Assembly (NCBI GenBank): GCA_024234435.1
Contig: JACKOF010000001.1
Coordinates: forward strand, 1 to 64,000
DNA length: 64,000 bases
Source of the DNA: Pseudomonadales bacterium
Lineage (GTDB): Bacteria > Pseudomonadota > Gammaproteobacteria > Pseudomonadales > Porticoccaceae
Direction: 5' to 3'
In this document: positions 25,841-34,357 of the stretch, in pieces
Numbering within the stretch: the stretch's first letter is position 1
How the letters are laid out: each line of letters opens with the position of its first letter
Translations under genes and position numbers: made by a program
The notes under the pieces: model-generated
The model's input: the letters and a program-made list of their open reading frames with translations, nothing else
Told to the model about the DNA's origin: nothing
Databases searched by the model: none

Positions 25841-26491
25841 ATGACGGATCTTTCCAATGAAAGTACGGCCAGTGAAAGTACGGCTAAGAACGCCAAACAC
25901 AAAAGGGCAATGGAAAAGCAAAAAGCCAAGGTTGACGCCCGTGTTGACGAGGCATCCATTGAGCGCGGTGTGCTGATTTTACTGACAGGTAATGGCAAGG
26001 GCAAAAGCAGCTCTGCTTTCGGCATGGTGATGCGGGCATTGGGCTATCACCACAAGGTGGGGGTAGTCCAGTTTATCAAAGGCGCTCAGTTGTCCGGTGA
26101 AGAGCTGTATTTGAAAGAACTGGCGAAGCAGCCGGATTCCAATGTGGACTTGTACCAGATGGGCACAGGCTTTACCTGGAATACTCAGGATCGCACCTCG
26201 GATATTGAAGCCGCAGAGCGAACCTGGGCTGTTGCGGAAAAGATGCTGCAGGACGAAAGCTATAACCTGGTTGTACTGGATGAACTAACCTACATGATTG
26301 CCTACAAATACCTGGACGAAAACCGGGTGTTGGAGGCGCTGAAAAACAGCCCGGTTGAGCAAAGTGTTGTCGTTACTGGCCGAGGTGGCGGCTCGGCTTT
26401 GCAGGCGTTGGCCGATACGGTTTCCGAAATCAAGGAAGTCAAACATGCGTTTAAGGCGGGGATTAAAGCGCGCCAGGGTGTTGATTATTAA
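25841..26491 (+). CDS. cobO: Cob(I)yrinic acid a,c-diamide adenosyltransferase
   Basis: CobA/CobO/BtuR-type enzyme that attaches the 5'-deoxyadenosyl group of ATP to Co(I) corrinoids. 216 residues. The N-terminal tail is Ser/Thr/Lys-rich and contains a short duplicated ESTA segment (from an imperfect 15-base tandem repeat at 25859-25888). Walker A TGNGKGKSS lies at 49-57 and Walker B in LVVLDELTY. The rest (VLEALKNSPVEQSVVVTGRGG) matches the family. It starts the plus-strand biosynthetic run 55 bases after btuB. Confidence 0.96.
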   Translation: MTDLSNESTASESTAKNAKHKRAMEKQKAKVDARVDEASIERGVLILLTGNGKGKSSSAFGMVMRALGYHHKVGVVQFIKGAQLSGEELYLKELAKQPDSNVDLYQMGTGFTWNTQDRTSDIEAAERTWAVAEKMLQDESYNLVVLDELTYMIAYKYLDENRVLEALKNSPVEQSVVVTGRGGGSALQALADTVSEIKEVKHAFKAGIKARQGVDY

Positions 26492-26689
26492 AAATCGTAT
26501 CGTGAGTCTCTGCGAGAAACGAAGTGACGCAGCAATCCAATAAGTCTCACTACTCAGTTGGCAGCGCGTTGATAGTGCGAGGCCACTTTGTTCCTGTGCC
26601 TGCTTCGGCCATGTTATCCGGGGGTGTTGTTTTTGGGGGCGCTGTTTTCGGGGACATTATTTCCGGATACAGCAAGGTGGTTCCGTTAC

Positions 26690-28198
26690 ATGCCGCTCTC
26701 AGGTAAGCCTTCAACCCAAACCCTCATGGTTCAGGGTACAACCTCCGATGCCGGAAAAAGTATGCTGGTGGCGGGGCTGTGTCGGGTACTGGCGCGCAAA
26801 GGTGTCAAAGTGGCGCCGTTCAAACCGCAGAATATGGCGCTCAACAGCGCGGTAACGGCGGCGGGGGGTGAAATTGGTCGTGCGCAGGCGTTGCAGGCTG
26901 AGGCCTGTTACCTCGAGCCGCATACAGATATGAACCCGGTGTTGTTAAAGCCCTCCAGCGACACGGGCGCCCAAGTAATTGTTCACGGTAAAGCTGTTTC
27001 CAATCTCAATGCCCGCGATTATCACAACTACAAGCAAACGGCGATGCAGGCGGTGCTCGACTCTCACCAACGGTTGTCCGAGCAGTACGATGTGATTGTG
27101 GTTGAAGGTGCCGGAAGTCCGGCAGAGATTAACCTTCGCGATAACGATATTGCCAATATGGGATTTGCCGAAGCCGTGGATTGCCCGGTAATTCTGGTTG
27201 CCGATATTGACCGGGGCGGTGTCTTTGCGCACCTGGTAGGTACGTTGCAACTGCTTTCAGAATCCGAACAAAAGCGCGTGGTTGGTTTTGTGATCAACAA
27301 GTTTCGAGGTGATCTTGGGTTATTGCAGCCGGGTATCGACTGGCTTGAGACATTCACCGGCAAGCCGGTACTGGGTGTGCTGCCTTATTTACACGGGTTA
27401 CACCTCGATGCGGAGGATGCCGTTAACAGCGAGCAGGTTCTGGCTGACAACAAGCCGACTCTGAAAGTAGTGGTGCCGGTATTTTCACGTATCAGCAATC
27501 ATACGGATTTTGATGTGTTGCGATTACACCCTCAGGTCGATTTGAAATTCATTGGCCCCGGAGTATTAGGTGAAGATCAACCGGTTCCAGAGGCGGATCT
27601 GATTATTCTTCCAGGCAGCAAAAATGTTCGTAAAGATCTGCAATGGCTTGAAGATAACGGGTGGCGAAGCGTTATAGAGCGGCACCTGCGGTATGGCGGC
27701 AAATTGATGGGAATTTGTGGTGGTTATCAGATGCTGGGCACATCTGTTGCTGATCCTGAAGGCATTGAAGATCTGCCTGGCACATCATTGGGTCTCGATC
27801 TCTTGCAGATTAATACTGAGCTAAAACCGCAAAAGCAGCTAATGAAAACCAATGGAAAGCTGTATTCCGGGCAGAGGGTTCAAGGATACGAAATACATTG
27901 CGGTGTCACCACCGGAGCGGGATTGGAGCGATACCTGCTGCAACTGGATGACGGCCGGACAGATGGCGCAAGATCTGCGGATGGGCAGGTATGTGGCAGT
28001 TATTTGCATGGCTTGTTTGATGTGCCCGATGCGCTGGCGGCATTGCTGCAGTGGGCGGGGTTGCACAATGCCGTTGGTATTGATCAGAGTGCTGGTCGTG
28101 ACCAGGCATTAAACCGTCTGGCCGATGAGGTTGAGCAGAATCTATCGCTGGATTTCCTGCTACCTTGCTGGCAGAACAGTGAGCTCAATTCAGATTGA
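26690..28198 (+). CDS. cobQ: Cobyric acid synthase (glutamine-dependent)
   Basis: CobQ/CbiP amidates side chains b, d, e and g of adenosylcobyrinic acid a,c-diamide. About 503 residues from ATG 26690, which has AAGGTGG about 8 bases upstream; an ORF extension to 26588 adds an unlikely Cys/Leu/Phe-rich leader. The synthetase domain starts MVQGTTSDAGKSMLVAGLCRVLARKG with its P-loop. The class I glutamine amidotransferase domain shows the catalytic Cys in MGICGGYQMLG and the catalytic His in GSYLHGLFD. The preceding 198-base gap holds no recognisable gene. Confidence 0.96.
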   Translation: MPLSGKPSTQTLMVQGTTSDAGKSMLVAGLCRVLARKGVKVAPFKPQNMALNSAVTAAGGEIGRAQALQAEACYLEPHTDMNPVLLKPSSDTGAQVIVHGKAVSNLNARDYHNYKQTAMQAVLDSHQRLSEQYDVIVVEGAGSPAEINLRDNDIANMGFAEAVDCPVILVADIDRGGVFAHLVGTLQLLSESEQKRVVGFVINKFRGDLGLLQPGIDWLETFTGKPVLGVLPYLHGLHLDAEDAVNSEQVLADNKPTLKVVVPVFSRISNHTDFDVLRLHPQVDLKFIGPGVLGEDQPVPEADLIILPGSKNVRKDLQWLEDNGWRSVIERHLRYGGKLMGICGGYQMLGTSVADPEGIEDLPGTSLGLDLLQINTELKPQKQLMKTNGKLYSGQRVQGYEIHCGVTTGAGLERYLLQLDDGRTDGARSADGQVCGSYLHGLFDVPDALAALLQWAGLHNAVGIDQSAGRDQALNRLADEVEQNLSLDFLLPCWQNSELNSD

Positions 28199-28204
28199 GG
28201 AAAG

Positions 28205-28219
28205 ATATTGCAACAATAT
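28205..28219. repeat. Short palindrome between cobQ and cobB
   Basis: ATATTG-CAA-CAATAT is a perfect 6-base inverted repeat 50 bases upstream of the cobB start. It may be an operator or an RNA hairpin, or chance in A/T-rich sequence. Confidence 0.2.
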
Positions 28220-28269
28220 TGGTGTGACAACAATGCGGTGGGTGTTCTTGGAGCTGCCGGGGTGTCAGA

Positions 28270-29592
28270 GTGACAAAGTCTGTTAGCTGCCCCGCATTGT
28301 TGGTTAGTGCGCCTGCCTCTGGGCAGGGCAAGACTACTGTTGTGGCGGCTCTGGCACGCTATCACCGCAATCAGGGGCGGCATGTTCGGGTGTTTAAAAC
28401 CGGGCCGGATTTCATCGATCCGATGATTCACGAGCAAGCGTCCGGGAATCCGGTTTATCAGCTCGATCTCTGGATGGTGGGTGAAAGTCAGAGCAAACAG
28501 TTGTTGTTTGAAGCCGCTCTGGAAGCGGATCTGATTTTGATTGAAGGCGTGATGGGACTTTACGATGGAGAGCCCAGCAGTGCCGACCTGGCTGTGTGTT
28601 TTGGTGTGCCGGTTGCCGCAGTAATTGATGCCTCCGCAATGGCGCAAACATTTGGTGCCATCGCCAGTGGTCTGGCTTCTTATCGCCCTGAAATGGAGTT
28701 TGCCGGAGTGATTGCCAACCGGGTTGCCAGTGAAGGGCATGGTGAGATGTTACAGCAGAGTATTGCCAGCCAGAGTCATTGGTTGGGCAGCCTGCCCAGA
28801 GCTGAAGACATTACGTTGCCCGAGCGTCATTTGGGGCTTTACCAGGCGGCAGACATTGACGATCTGGATAAAAAACTGGATGCGGCTGCCGAGTTGATTG
28901 GCCTGACGCCTATGGCCCGGTTACCTAAGCCTGTATCTTTCACTTTGTTTCGTGAACAGGTGGTATCGCCCTTATTGCAGGGGCAGCGAATTGCGGTAGC
29001 GAAAGACCCGGCATTCAGCTTTGTGTATCGTGCGAACCTGGATTTATTAACCGCAATGGGAGCTGAGATTACGTTTTTTTCACCCTTGGAAGACAACGCT
29101 CTGCCCGTAGCCGACAGTGTTTATTTGCCGGGAGGGTATCCGGAGCTTTATCTGAGCCAGCTATCGGCAAACCAGGAAATGAAGTTGGCCATTAACGAGC
29201 ACTGCCAAAGCGGGAAGCCAATGGTGGCTGAGTGTGGCGGTATGCTTTATTTACTGGAAACGCTGACAGACAAAATGGGTAATAGTGGTGACATGGCGGG
29301 TGTTATCCCAGCCAGCGCCAGTATCCAGAAACGGTTGGCTGGCCTGGGTGCGCAAGCAGCGGATCTTGGCTCAGGTGAGCTGCGCGGGCACACTTTTCAT
29401 TATTCAAGTTTTGATAAAGCGCCGTCTTTTGAACTGTATGCGACACGTCACCCCCGCGGGACAGAAGGTGAAGGGGTGCTGAAAAATGATGGGCTGGTGG
29501 CGTCTTATGTTCACTGGTATTTCCCCTCGAACCCTCAGGCGGCAGCAGATTTGTTTTTACAAAATGACGCACAACCAAAGTCAGGACAGTAA
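28270..29592 (+). CDS. cobB: Cobyrinic acid a,c-diamide synthase
   Basis: CobB/CbiA amidates side chains a and c of (hydrogeno)cobyrinic acid using glutamine and ATP. 440 residues from GTG 28270. P-loop VSAPASGQGKTTVVAALARY, then KTGPDFIDPMIHEQASGNP, and DLWMVGE are family signatures. The C-terminal amidotransferase domain has the catalytic Cys in AECGGMLYLLE and His in ASYVHWYFPSNP. Whether it acts on the cobalt-containing or cobalt-free substrate cannot be told; no cobaltochelatase (cobNST) is in the window. It ends 3 bases before cbiZ. Confidence 0.95.
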   Translation: MTKSVSCPALLVSAPASGQGKTTVVAALARYHRNQGRHVRVFKTGPDFIDPMIHEQASGNPVYQLDLWMVGESQSKQLLFEAALEADLILIEGVMGLYDGEPSSADLAVCFGVPVAAVIDASAMAQTFGAIASGLASYRPEMEFAGVIANRVASEGHGEMLQQSIASQSHWLGSLPRAEDITLPERHLGLYQAADIDDLDKKLDAAAELIGLTPMARLPKPVSFTLFREQVVSPLLQGQRIAVAKDPAFSFVYRANLDLLTAMGAEITFFSPLEDNALPVADSVYLPGGYPELYLSQLSANQEMKLAINEHCQSGKPMVAECGGMLYLLETLTDKMGNSGDMAGVIPASASIQKRLAGLGAQAADLGSGELRGHTFHYSSFDKAPSFELYATRHPRGTEGEGVLKNDGLVASYVHWYFPSNPQAAADLFLQNDAQPKSGQ

Positions 29593-29595
29593 TTC

Positions 29596-30342
29596 GTGGC
29601 ATTTATTCCGTTACCAGTCAATTTGATTCGCGGTGTAGAGGTTCAGCATACTGAGCAATACCTGCGCCTGAATTTTGCCGAACCGAGACAGGTCTTGGGG
29701 AATACGGTCTTGAACGGGGGTAGCTCTCAGGTGACAGGGCTGGTTAATTTGCGGGTATCGGGCGCTGGTTTATCCGGATATCAAGACCCTGCCATCTCGT
29801 TGACGCAGTTTTGTGTGCAGCAAGGCTGGAGCGAAAACTCGGTGGGTATGATGACGGCAGCATCCATGGCGTCAGCGCGTATTCATTGCAGCATGGTCGA
29901 AGATGAGCAGATTGCGGTGATGGTCACCAGCGGCCTTGCCAACGCTCGCCGGGCCGGAGACCTGGCGGAATACCGGCAACTGGATGCTCTGGTTACAAAA
30001 ACGGGTACGATCAATACAGTGGTACTCAGTAGCGCGCAGCTGTCGGGTGCGGTTATGGCAGAAGTGTTGATGTTAGCCAGTGAAGCGAAAGCGGCACTGC
30101 TGCAAGAGCTGGATATTCGAAGCCCTGTCTCGAACAAGATCGCCACAGGTACGGGAACGGATGCAATCGCTGTTGTTTCTGGCGTTGCCTCCCGTGCAGA
30201 TTCCGGCATTGAGAAGCGCGCAATTCAGTATGCAGGCAAACACACCCTGTTGGGTGAGGTGCTTGCCAAATTGGTGATGTCCGCAACGGCGGAATCGTTA
30301 CAATATGAGCTTGATTTTAGCGGGCGACAACAATGCGGATAA
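29596..30342 (+). CDS. cbiZ: Adenosylcobinamide amidohydrolase (CbiZ)
   Basis: CbiZ cleaves the aminopropanol arm from adenosylcobinamide to give adenosylcobyric acid, letting the cell remodel imported corrinoids. 248 residues from a GTG start. The conserved core is visible: SSQVTGLVNLRVSGAGL, WSENSVGMMTAASMASAR, VMVTSGLANARRAGD, TINTVVLSS, and SGTGTDAIAVVS-like ATGTGTDAIAVVS. The C-terminus GKHTLLGEVLAKLV also fits. The enzyme is best known from archaea and occurs in some bacteria. The last 10 bases overlap btuC, so it belongs to the operon. Confidence 0.9.
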   Translation: MAFIPLPVNLIRGVEVQHTEQYLRLNFAEPRQVLGNTVLNGGSSQVTGLVNLRVSGAGLSGYQDPAISLTQFCVQQGWSENSVGMMTAASMASARIHCSMVEDEQIAVMVTSGLANARRAGDLAEYRQLDALVTKTGTINTVVLSSAQLSGAVMAEVLMLASEAKAALLQELDIRSPVSNKIATGTGTDAIAVVSGVASRADSGIEKRAIQYAGKHTLLGEVLAKLVMSATAESLQYELDFSGRQQCG

Positions 30343-31352
30343 TGACGGCGCCCAGATTGTTTTTTATTCTTGCCCTGATTCTGCCCGCGGTGGTTTTACT
30401 GGGGCTGGCAGTTGGCCCTGTGGTGATTCCTTTATCAGACGTTTTTCAGATTCTGGTCAGTACAGGCGAAGAGGGCGGCCAGCAAAAGCTGATACTGGAA
30501 GCGATTCGATTGCCAAGGGTGGTATTGGCACTGCTGGTGGGTATGTTGTTGGCCAGTTGTGGCGCTGTGTTGCAGGGTCTGTTTCGCAACCCGCTGGCAG
30601 ACCCGACATTGATTGGTGTTTCTGCCGGAGCCTCCGCCGGTGCCAGTGCAGTGATTGTACTGGGTACGCTGTGGGCGGCATCCGGGCAATTTGCGGGTTT
30701 ACCATTGGTGGCGGTGGGATCTTTTCTGGGAGCCTTGCTGGCCGCGGTGATTGTTTTTCGTCTGGCGACCAGTGAGCGGGGCACGTCGGTGGCCACCATG
30801 CTGCTGGCAGGTATCGCTATCAGCGCGCTGGCGGGGGCCATAAATCAATTGTTCAGTTTTTTTGCTGACAACGACATGTTGCGCCGAATCAGTCTTTGGC
30901 AAATGGGCAACCTCGATAATGCCGGTTGGTTGCAGGTATCGATTTGTTTAGTGACGGTAATAGTACTAAGTGTTTTTCTACCCAGGGAGTCGAGAGCGTT
31001 GAACGCCATGCTGCTGGGCGAATCCGAAGCGCGGCATCTGGGGGTGGGGGTTGAGTGGCTCAAGCGACGGTTAATCTTTTTTGCGGCGCTGGGGGTCGGT
31101 GTTGCGGTTGCCGTGGCAGGCACCGTCGCTTTTGTGGGCTTGATGGTGCCGCACCTGGTCAGATTACTGATCGGCCCGGATCACCGCTATCTAATACCTG
31201 CTTCGGCATTATCTGGCGCCATGCTGATGGTTGTGGCTGACGCACTGGCCCGTATTGTGGTTGCTCCGGCTGAGTTGCCTGTAGGGGTGGTCACTGCACT
31301 GTTGGGCGCCCCGTTCTTTGTGATGCTGCTGGTGCAGCATAAGCGAGGCTGA
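30333..31352 (+). CDS. btuC: Corrinoid ABC transporter permease
   Basis: FecCD-family inner membrane permease, 339 residues, about ten transmembrane segments. Signatures: RLPRVVLALLVGMLLASCGAVLQGLFRNPLADPTLIGVSAGA near the N-terminus, and GTVAFVGLMVPHLVRLLIGPDHR (the coupling-helix region) near 260. It works with BtuD (2 bases downstream) and BtuF to import cobalamin or cobinamide. The family also moves siderophores and haem; B12 is assigned from context. ATG at 30342 is an alternative start. Confidence 0.92.
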   Translation: MRIMTAPRLFFILALILPAVVLLGLAVGPVVIPLSDVFQILVSTGEEGGQQKLILEAIRLPRVVLALLVGMLLASCGAVLQGLFRNPLADPTLIGVSAGASAGASAVIVLGTLWAASGQFAGLPLVAVGSFLGALLAAVIVFRLATSERGTSVATMLLAGIAISALAGAINQLFSFFADNDMLRRISLWQMGNLDNAGWLQVSICLVTVIVLSVFLPRESRALNAMLLGESEARHLGVGVEWLKRRLIFFAALGVGVAVAVAGTVAFVGLMVPHLVRLLIGPDHRYLIPASALSGAMLMVVADALARIVVAPAELPVGVVTALLGAPFFVMLLVQHKRG

Positions 31353-31354
31353 AG

Positions 31355-32137
31355 ATGTTAAGTGCCAGTCATATATCACTGCAATTGGGTGGCGCATCAT
31401 TACTGGAAGATGTCAGTTTACGCTGTGAGGTTGGTACCGTGACGTCACTGATGGGGCCGAACGGCGCGGGTAAAACCAGTCTGTTGCGCGTGTTGGCTAG
31501 CGAGTATCGTGATTATCAGGGCCATGTTGAGCTGAATGGACGGCCGCTCAACGCATGGCAGCGGCTGGATCGAGCGCGCACCATGGCGGTATTGCCACAA
31601 CACTCCACACTGGATTTCCCGTTCCAGGTAGATGAAGTGGTGATGCTGGGGCGTATTCCACATGATACGGGCGTCGTGCGCGATCGGCAGATTGTGCGTG
31701 CGGCACTGGAGAAAGTGGATGCCCAGTACCTTTCTGGCAGGGCTTATCCACAGTTATCCGGGGGAGAAAAACAGCGAGTGCAGCTGGCTCGTGTTCTGGC
31801 CCAGATATGGGAGCCACCACAGATTGACGGCAAAACCGGTGGGCGCGTGCTGTTGCTCGACGAGCCTTCGGCGTCTTTTGATCTTGCCCACCAGCAATTG
31901 TTACGAGAGATCGTACGCGGTATGGCCTGCGAGGGCGTAACTGTGGTGATGGTGGTGCATGACTTCAATCTTGCGGCCAGTGTCAGCGATCAACTGATGG
32001 TGCTGTGTTGCGGTCGAACCGCTGCTACCGGAGAGCCTCAGCAAGTTCTGCATTCGGCACTGATTGAACAGGTATTTGGTGTGCCGGTTGAGGTGCTTCC
32101 TCATCCGGTAACCGGCAAGCCGTTGATTTTTTCCTGA
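31355..32137 (+). CDS. btuD: Corrinoid ABC transporter ATPase
   Basis: 260-residue ABC ATPase of the FecE/HmuV/BtuD group. Walker A GPNGAGKTSLLRVLA (about 35-49), Q-loop AVLPQHSTLDFPF, signature LSGGEKQRVQLARVLAQ, Walker B GRVLLLDEPSASFDL and switch VVHDFNLA are all intact. It powers BtuC. The HmuV-like insert between signature and Walker B (WEPPQIDGKTGG) is also seen in haemin ATPases, so specificity rests on location in the cobalamin run. Confidence 0.92.
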   Translation: MLSASHISLQLGGASLLEDVSLRCEVGTVTSLMGPNGAGKTSLLRVLASEYRDYQGHVELNGRPLNAWQRLDRARTMAVLPQHSTLDFPFQVDEVVMLGRIPHDTGVVRDRQIVRAALEKVDAQYLSGRAYPQLSGGEKQRVQLARVLAQIWEPPQIDGKTGGRVLLLDEPSASFDLAHQQLLREIVRGMACEGVTVVMVVHDFNLAASVSDQLMVLCCGRTAATGEPQQVLHSALIEQVFGVPVEVLPHPVTGKPLIFS

Positions 32138-32147
32138 GGTGTTATTC

Positions 32148-32681
32148 GTGGATAAGCGATTGGAATTAATTCTGGGTGGTGCGCGATCTGGCAAGAGCCG
32201 TCTGGCGGAGCAGCGTTGCCGGGAGAGTCGCCTACAACTGGTTTATGTGGCCACGGCGCAGGCGGGTGACAAGGAAATGGCAGAGCGAATTGCCCATCAT
32301 CGGTCGCGCCGCAACAGTGAATGGCTGTTGGTGGAAGAGCCCGTTGATCTGGCTACAGTGGTCCGTGAGTATGCGAATGTCGGGCACTGCCTGCTGGTGG
32401 ATTGCCTCACACTGTGGCTGAGTAATTGCCTGTACGAGAAAAACTGGCAGCAGCGACGGCAAGATTTTTTTGATGCGCTAAATAGCACCGAAGGCCAAGT
32501 GATTATGGTCAGCAACGAGGTGGGTATGGGCGTGGTGCCGATGGGCGAACTGAGCCGGACCTTTGTTGATGAAAGCGGTTTTCTACATCAGCAATTGGCA
32601 GTCTTGTGTCAACGAGTGACACTGGTTGCAGCGGGATTGCCTCTGGATTTGAAGAACGAATTAAAGAGTGGGTTGCTATGA
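32148..32681 (+). CDS. cobU: Adenosylcobinamide kinase / adenosylcobinamide-phosphate guanylyltransferase
   Basis: CobU/CobP phosphorylates adenosylcobinamide and then transfers GMP to give AdoCbi-GDP. About 177 residues from GTG 32148, which has GAGGTG 7 bases upstream; GTG 32139 is the alternative. P-loop ILGGARSGKSRLAE, the guanylylated-His motif MAERIAHHRSRR, DCLTLWLSN and VSNEVGMGVVPM are diagnostic. Its stop overlaps the cobT start (ATGA). Confidence 0.96.
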   Translation: MDKRLELILGGARSGKSRLAEQRCRESRLQLVYVATAQAGDKEMAERIAHHRSRRNSEWLLVEEPVDLATVVREYANVGHCLLVDCLTLWLSNCLYEKNWQQRRQDFFDALNSTEGQVIMVSNEVGMGVVPMGELSRTFVDESGFLHQQLAVLCQRVTLVAAGLPLDLKNELKSGLL

Positions 32682-33724
32682 CTATGGAATTAAGTTGGCT
32701 CGCTGAACCGGTAAAGGTGCCTTGCCAGAAAAGCCGCCAGCGTGCCGCGGAGCGACAGGCGCAGCTAACCAAGCCGCCCGGTTCGCTGGGGCAACTGGAG
32801 CAGATTGCTATCGATTTCTGCGGCTGGCAGCAAACGGACAGGCCTGTCATTGCACAGCCCGCGATTTGCGTGTTTGCGGCTGACCACGGCGTGGTTGCCG
32901 AAGGGGTGTCGGCTTTCCCTCAGCAGGTGACCGCGCAGATGGTGAACAATTTTGGTCGCGGTGGTGCGGCCATCACCGTGTTGGCAAGGCAATTAAAGGC
33001 AACCTTTAAAACCGTCAACCTGGGTACCATTGTACCGGCAGACGACTTCGATACGGTGGTTAATCTGGCATTGTCATCGGGCTCTGAGAATTTTCTGCAA
33101 GCTCCGGCCATGTCTGAAGCGCTCTATACAGCGGCGGTGCAGGCCGGACGGGATTACTGTCCGGCATCCGCAGATCTGTTTATTGCTGGAGATATGGGTA
33201 TTGGTAATACCACCGCCGCTGCCGCGTTAATTTGCGCTTACACCGGCATAGCACCTGAGCAGATTGTCGGGCGCGGCACCGGTATTGACGATCAGGCGTT
33301 GTTTCATAAATGTGAAATTGTTGCGCGGGCATTAAGGCACCATAGCGCTGTTTTGTCTGATGCCACTGAGGTCCTGCGCTGTCTGGGTGGCCTGGAAATC
33401 GCGGCTATGGCAGCGGCCTATGTGTGTTGTGCACAGCGGGGCATTCCCTCGCTGATTGACGGCTTTATTGCCACCGCAGCAGCACTGGCGGCTTGCCGTA
33501 TTAACCCCGGAGTGCGCGACTGGTTACTGTTTTCCCATCAGTCTGCCGAGTTGGGGCACCGGTTGGCATTGCAGGCACTGGAGGCCAGTCCAATACTCAA
33601 TGCGGGGTTGCGTCTGGGGGAAGGTTCGGGGGCGGCGCTGGCAGTGCCGGTTGTGCAAATGGCGTTGGTACTTCATAACGAGATGGCGACTTTCGCCGAA
33701 GCCGGTGTCAGTGAAGGAGAATAA
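32678..33724 (+). CDS. cobT: Nicotinate-nucleotide--DMB phosphoribosyltransferase
   Basis: CobT moves phosphoribose from NaMN to 5,6-dimethylbenzimidazole, giving alpha-ribazole 5'-phosphate. About 349 residues from ATG 32678, overlapping the cobU stop as ATGA; an in-frame extension to 32606 is unlikely. Signatures: LTKPPGSLGQLE, VFAADHGVVAEGVSAFPQ, DMGIGNTTAAAAL, and near the C-terminus RLGEGSGAALA with the catalytic Glu. BluB, encoded at the end of this run, would supply its base. Confidence 0.96.
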   Translation: MTMELSWLAEPVKVPCQKSRQRAAERQAQLTKPPGSLGQLEQIAIDFCGWQQTDRPVIAQPAICVFAADHGVVAEGVSAFPQQVTAQMVNNFGRGGAAITVLARQLKATFKTVNLGTIVPADDFDTVVNLALSSGSENFLQAPAMSEALYTAAVQAGRDYCPASADLFIAGDMGIGNTTAAAALICAYTGIAPEQIVGRGTGIDDQALFHKCEIVARALRHHSAVLSDATEVLRCLGGLEIAAMAAAYVCCAQRGIPSLIDGFIATAAALAACRINPGVRDWLLFSHQSAELGHRLALQALEASPILNAGLRLGEGSGAALAVPVVQMALVLHNEMATFAEAGVSEGE

Positions 33725-33728
33725 TCGG

Positions 33729-34355
33729 GTGTCTACATTCGTCAATCAGCCAGTCACCACCCTCGATTTGTTGCGTCACGGAGCCTGTGAAGGTGGCGAG
33801 ATTCTGCGTGGCACCACCGACGTTGAGCTTTCATCCGAGGGCTGGCAGCAGATGGAGAACGCGACCCGGAATAATCCCGGTTGGCACCAGGTTGTCAGTT
33901 CACCGTTGCAGCGTTGCCGCCAGTTTGCCGAGCAATTGGCGGGGGAGCTGGCTGTGCCGGTTACTGTTGATGAGAACTGGCGGGAGTTGGATTTTGGTGA
34001 GTGGGAAGGCCAGTTGCTAAAAGAATTATGGCAGCAGCAACCCGAGCAGCTGCGGAGATTTTTTTCAGACCCCGAAGCGCATCCTGTACCCGGCGGTGAA
34101 ACAGTTGCCCAACTGCAGTCGCGGTTACAGTTGGCGTTGGACGCTCTGCTGAATACTCATAAAGGCAGTCATGTGCTGGTGGTGCAGCATGCGGGCACCA
34201 TCAAGTTTTTTTTGGGTTTGCTGTTTGGTTTTCCATCGACAAAAGTCAGTCATTTCGATGTGCCGTACGCCTCACTGACGCGGGTGCGAATTTATCATGA
34301 TAACGAGCAATTGACGCCGGTATTGATCAGCCACAACCCAGAAGGCATTCGATAG
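33729..34355 (+). CDS. cobC: Alpha-ribazole / adenosylcobalamin-phosphate phosphatase
   Basis: Histidine-phosphatase-family enzyme, about 208 residues. The catalytic RHG motif is in DLLRHGACEGG; VVSSPLQRCRQFA, WRELDFGEWEG and VVQHAGTIKFFLG complete the active site. I set the start at GTG 33729 (GGAG about 10 bases upstream); the longer open frame to 33456 runs inside cobT and encodes a Trp/Arg-rich leader typical of a shadow. It removes the 5'-phosphate before or after CobS. The general family is broad; context gives the function. Confidence 0.88.
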   Translation: MSTFVNQPVTTLDLLRHGACEGGEILRGTTDVELSSEGWQQMENATRNNPGWHQVVSSPLQRCRQFAEQLAGELAVPVTVDENWRELDFGEWEGQLLKELWQQQPEQLRRFFSDPEAHPVPGGETVAQLQSRLQLALDALLNTHKGSHVLVVQHAGTIKFFLGLLFGFPSTKVSHFDVPYASLTRVRIYHDNEQLTPVLISHNPEGIR

Positions 34356-34357
34356 AT

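Noticed and set aside
26524..26706. 60-residue open frame with GTG start ahead of cobQ
   Set aside because: Gly/Val-rich without any recognisable motif, overlaps the better-supported cobQ start, and has no Shine-Dalgarno.
33456..33728. N-terminal extension of the cobC frame
   Set aside because: Lies within cobT, is Trp/Arg-rich, and the histidine phosphatase RHG motif sits right after GTG 33729.
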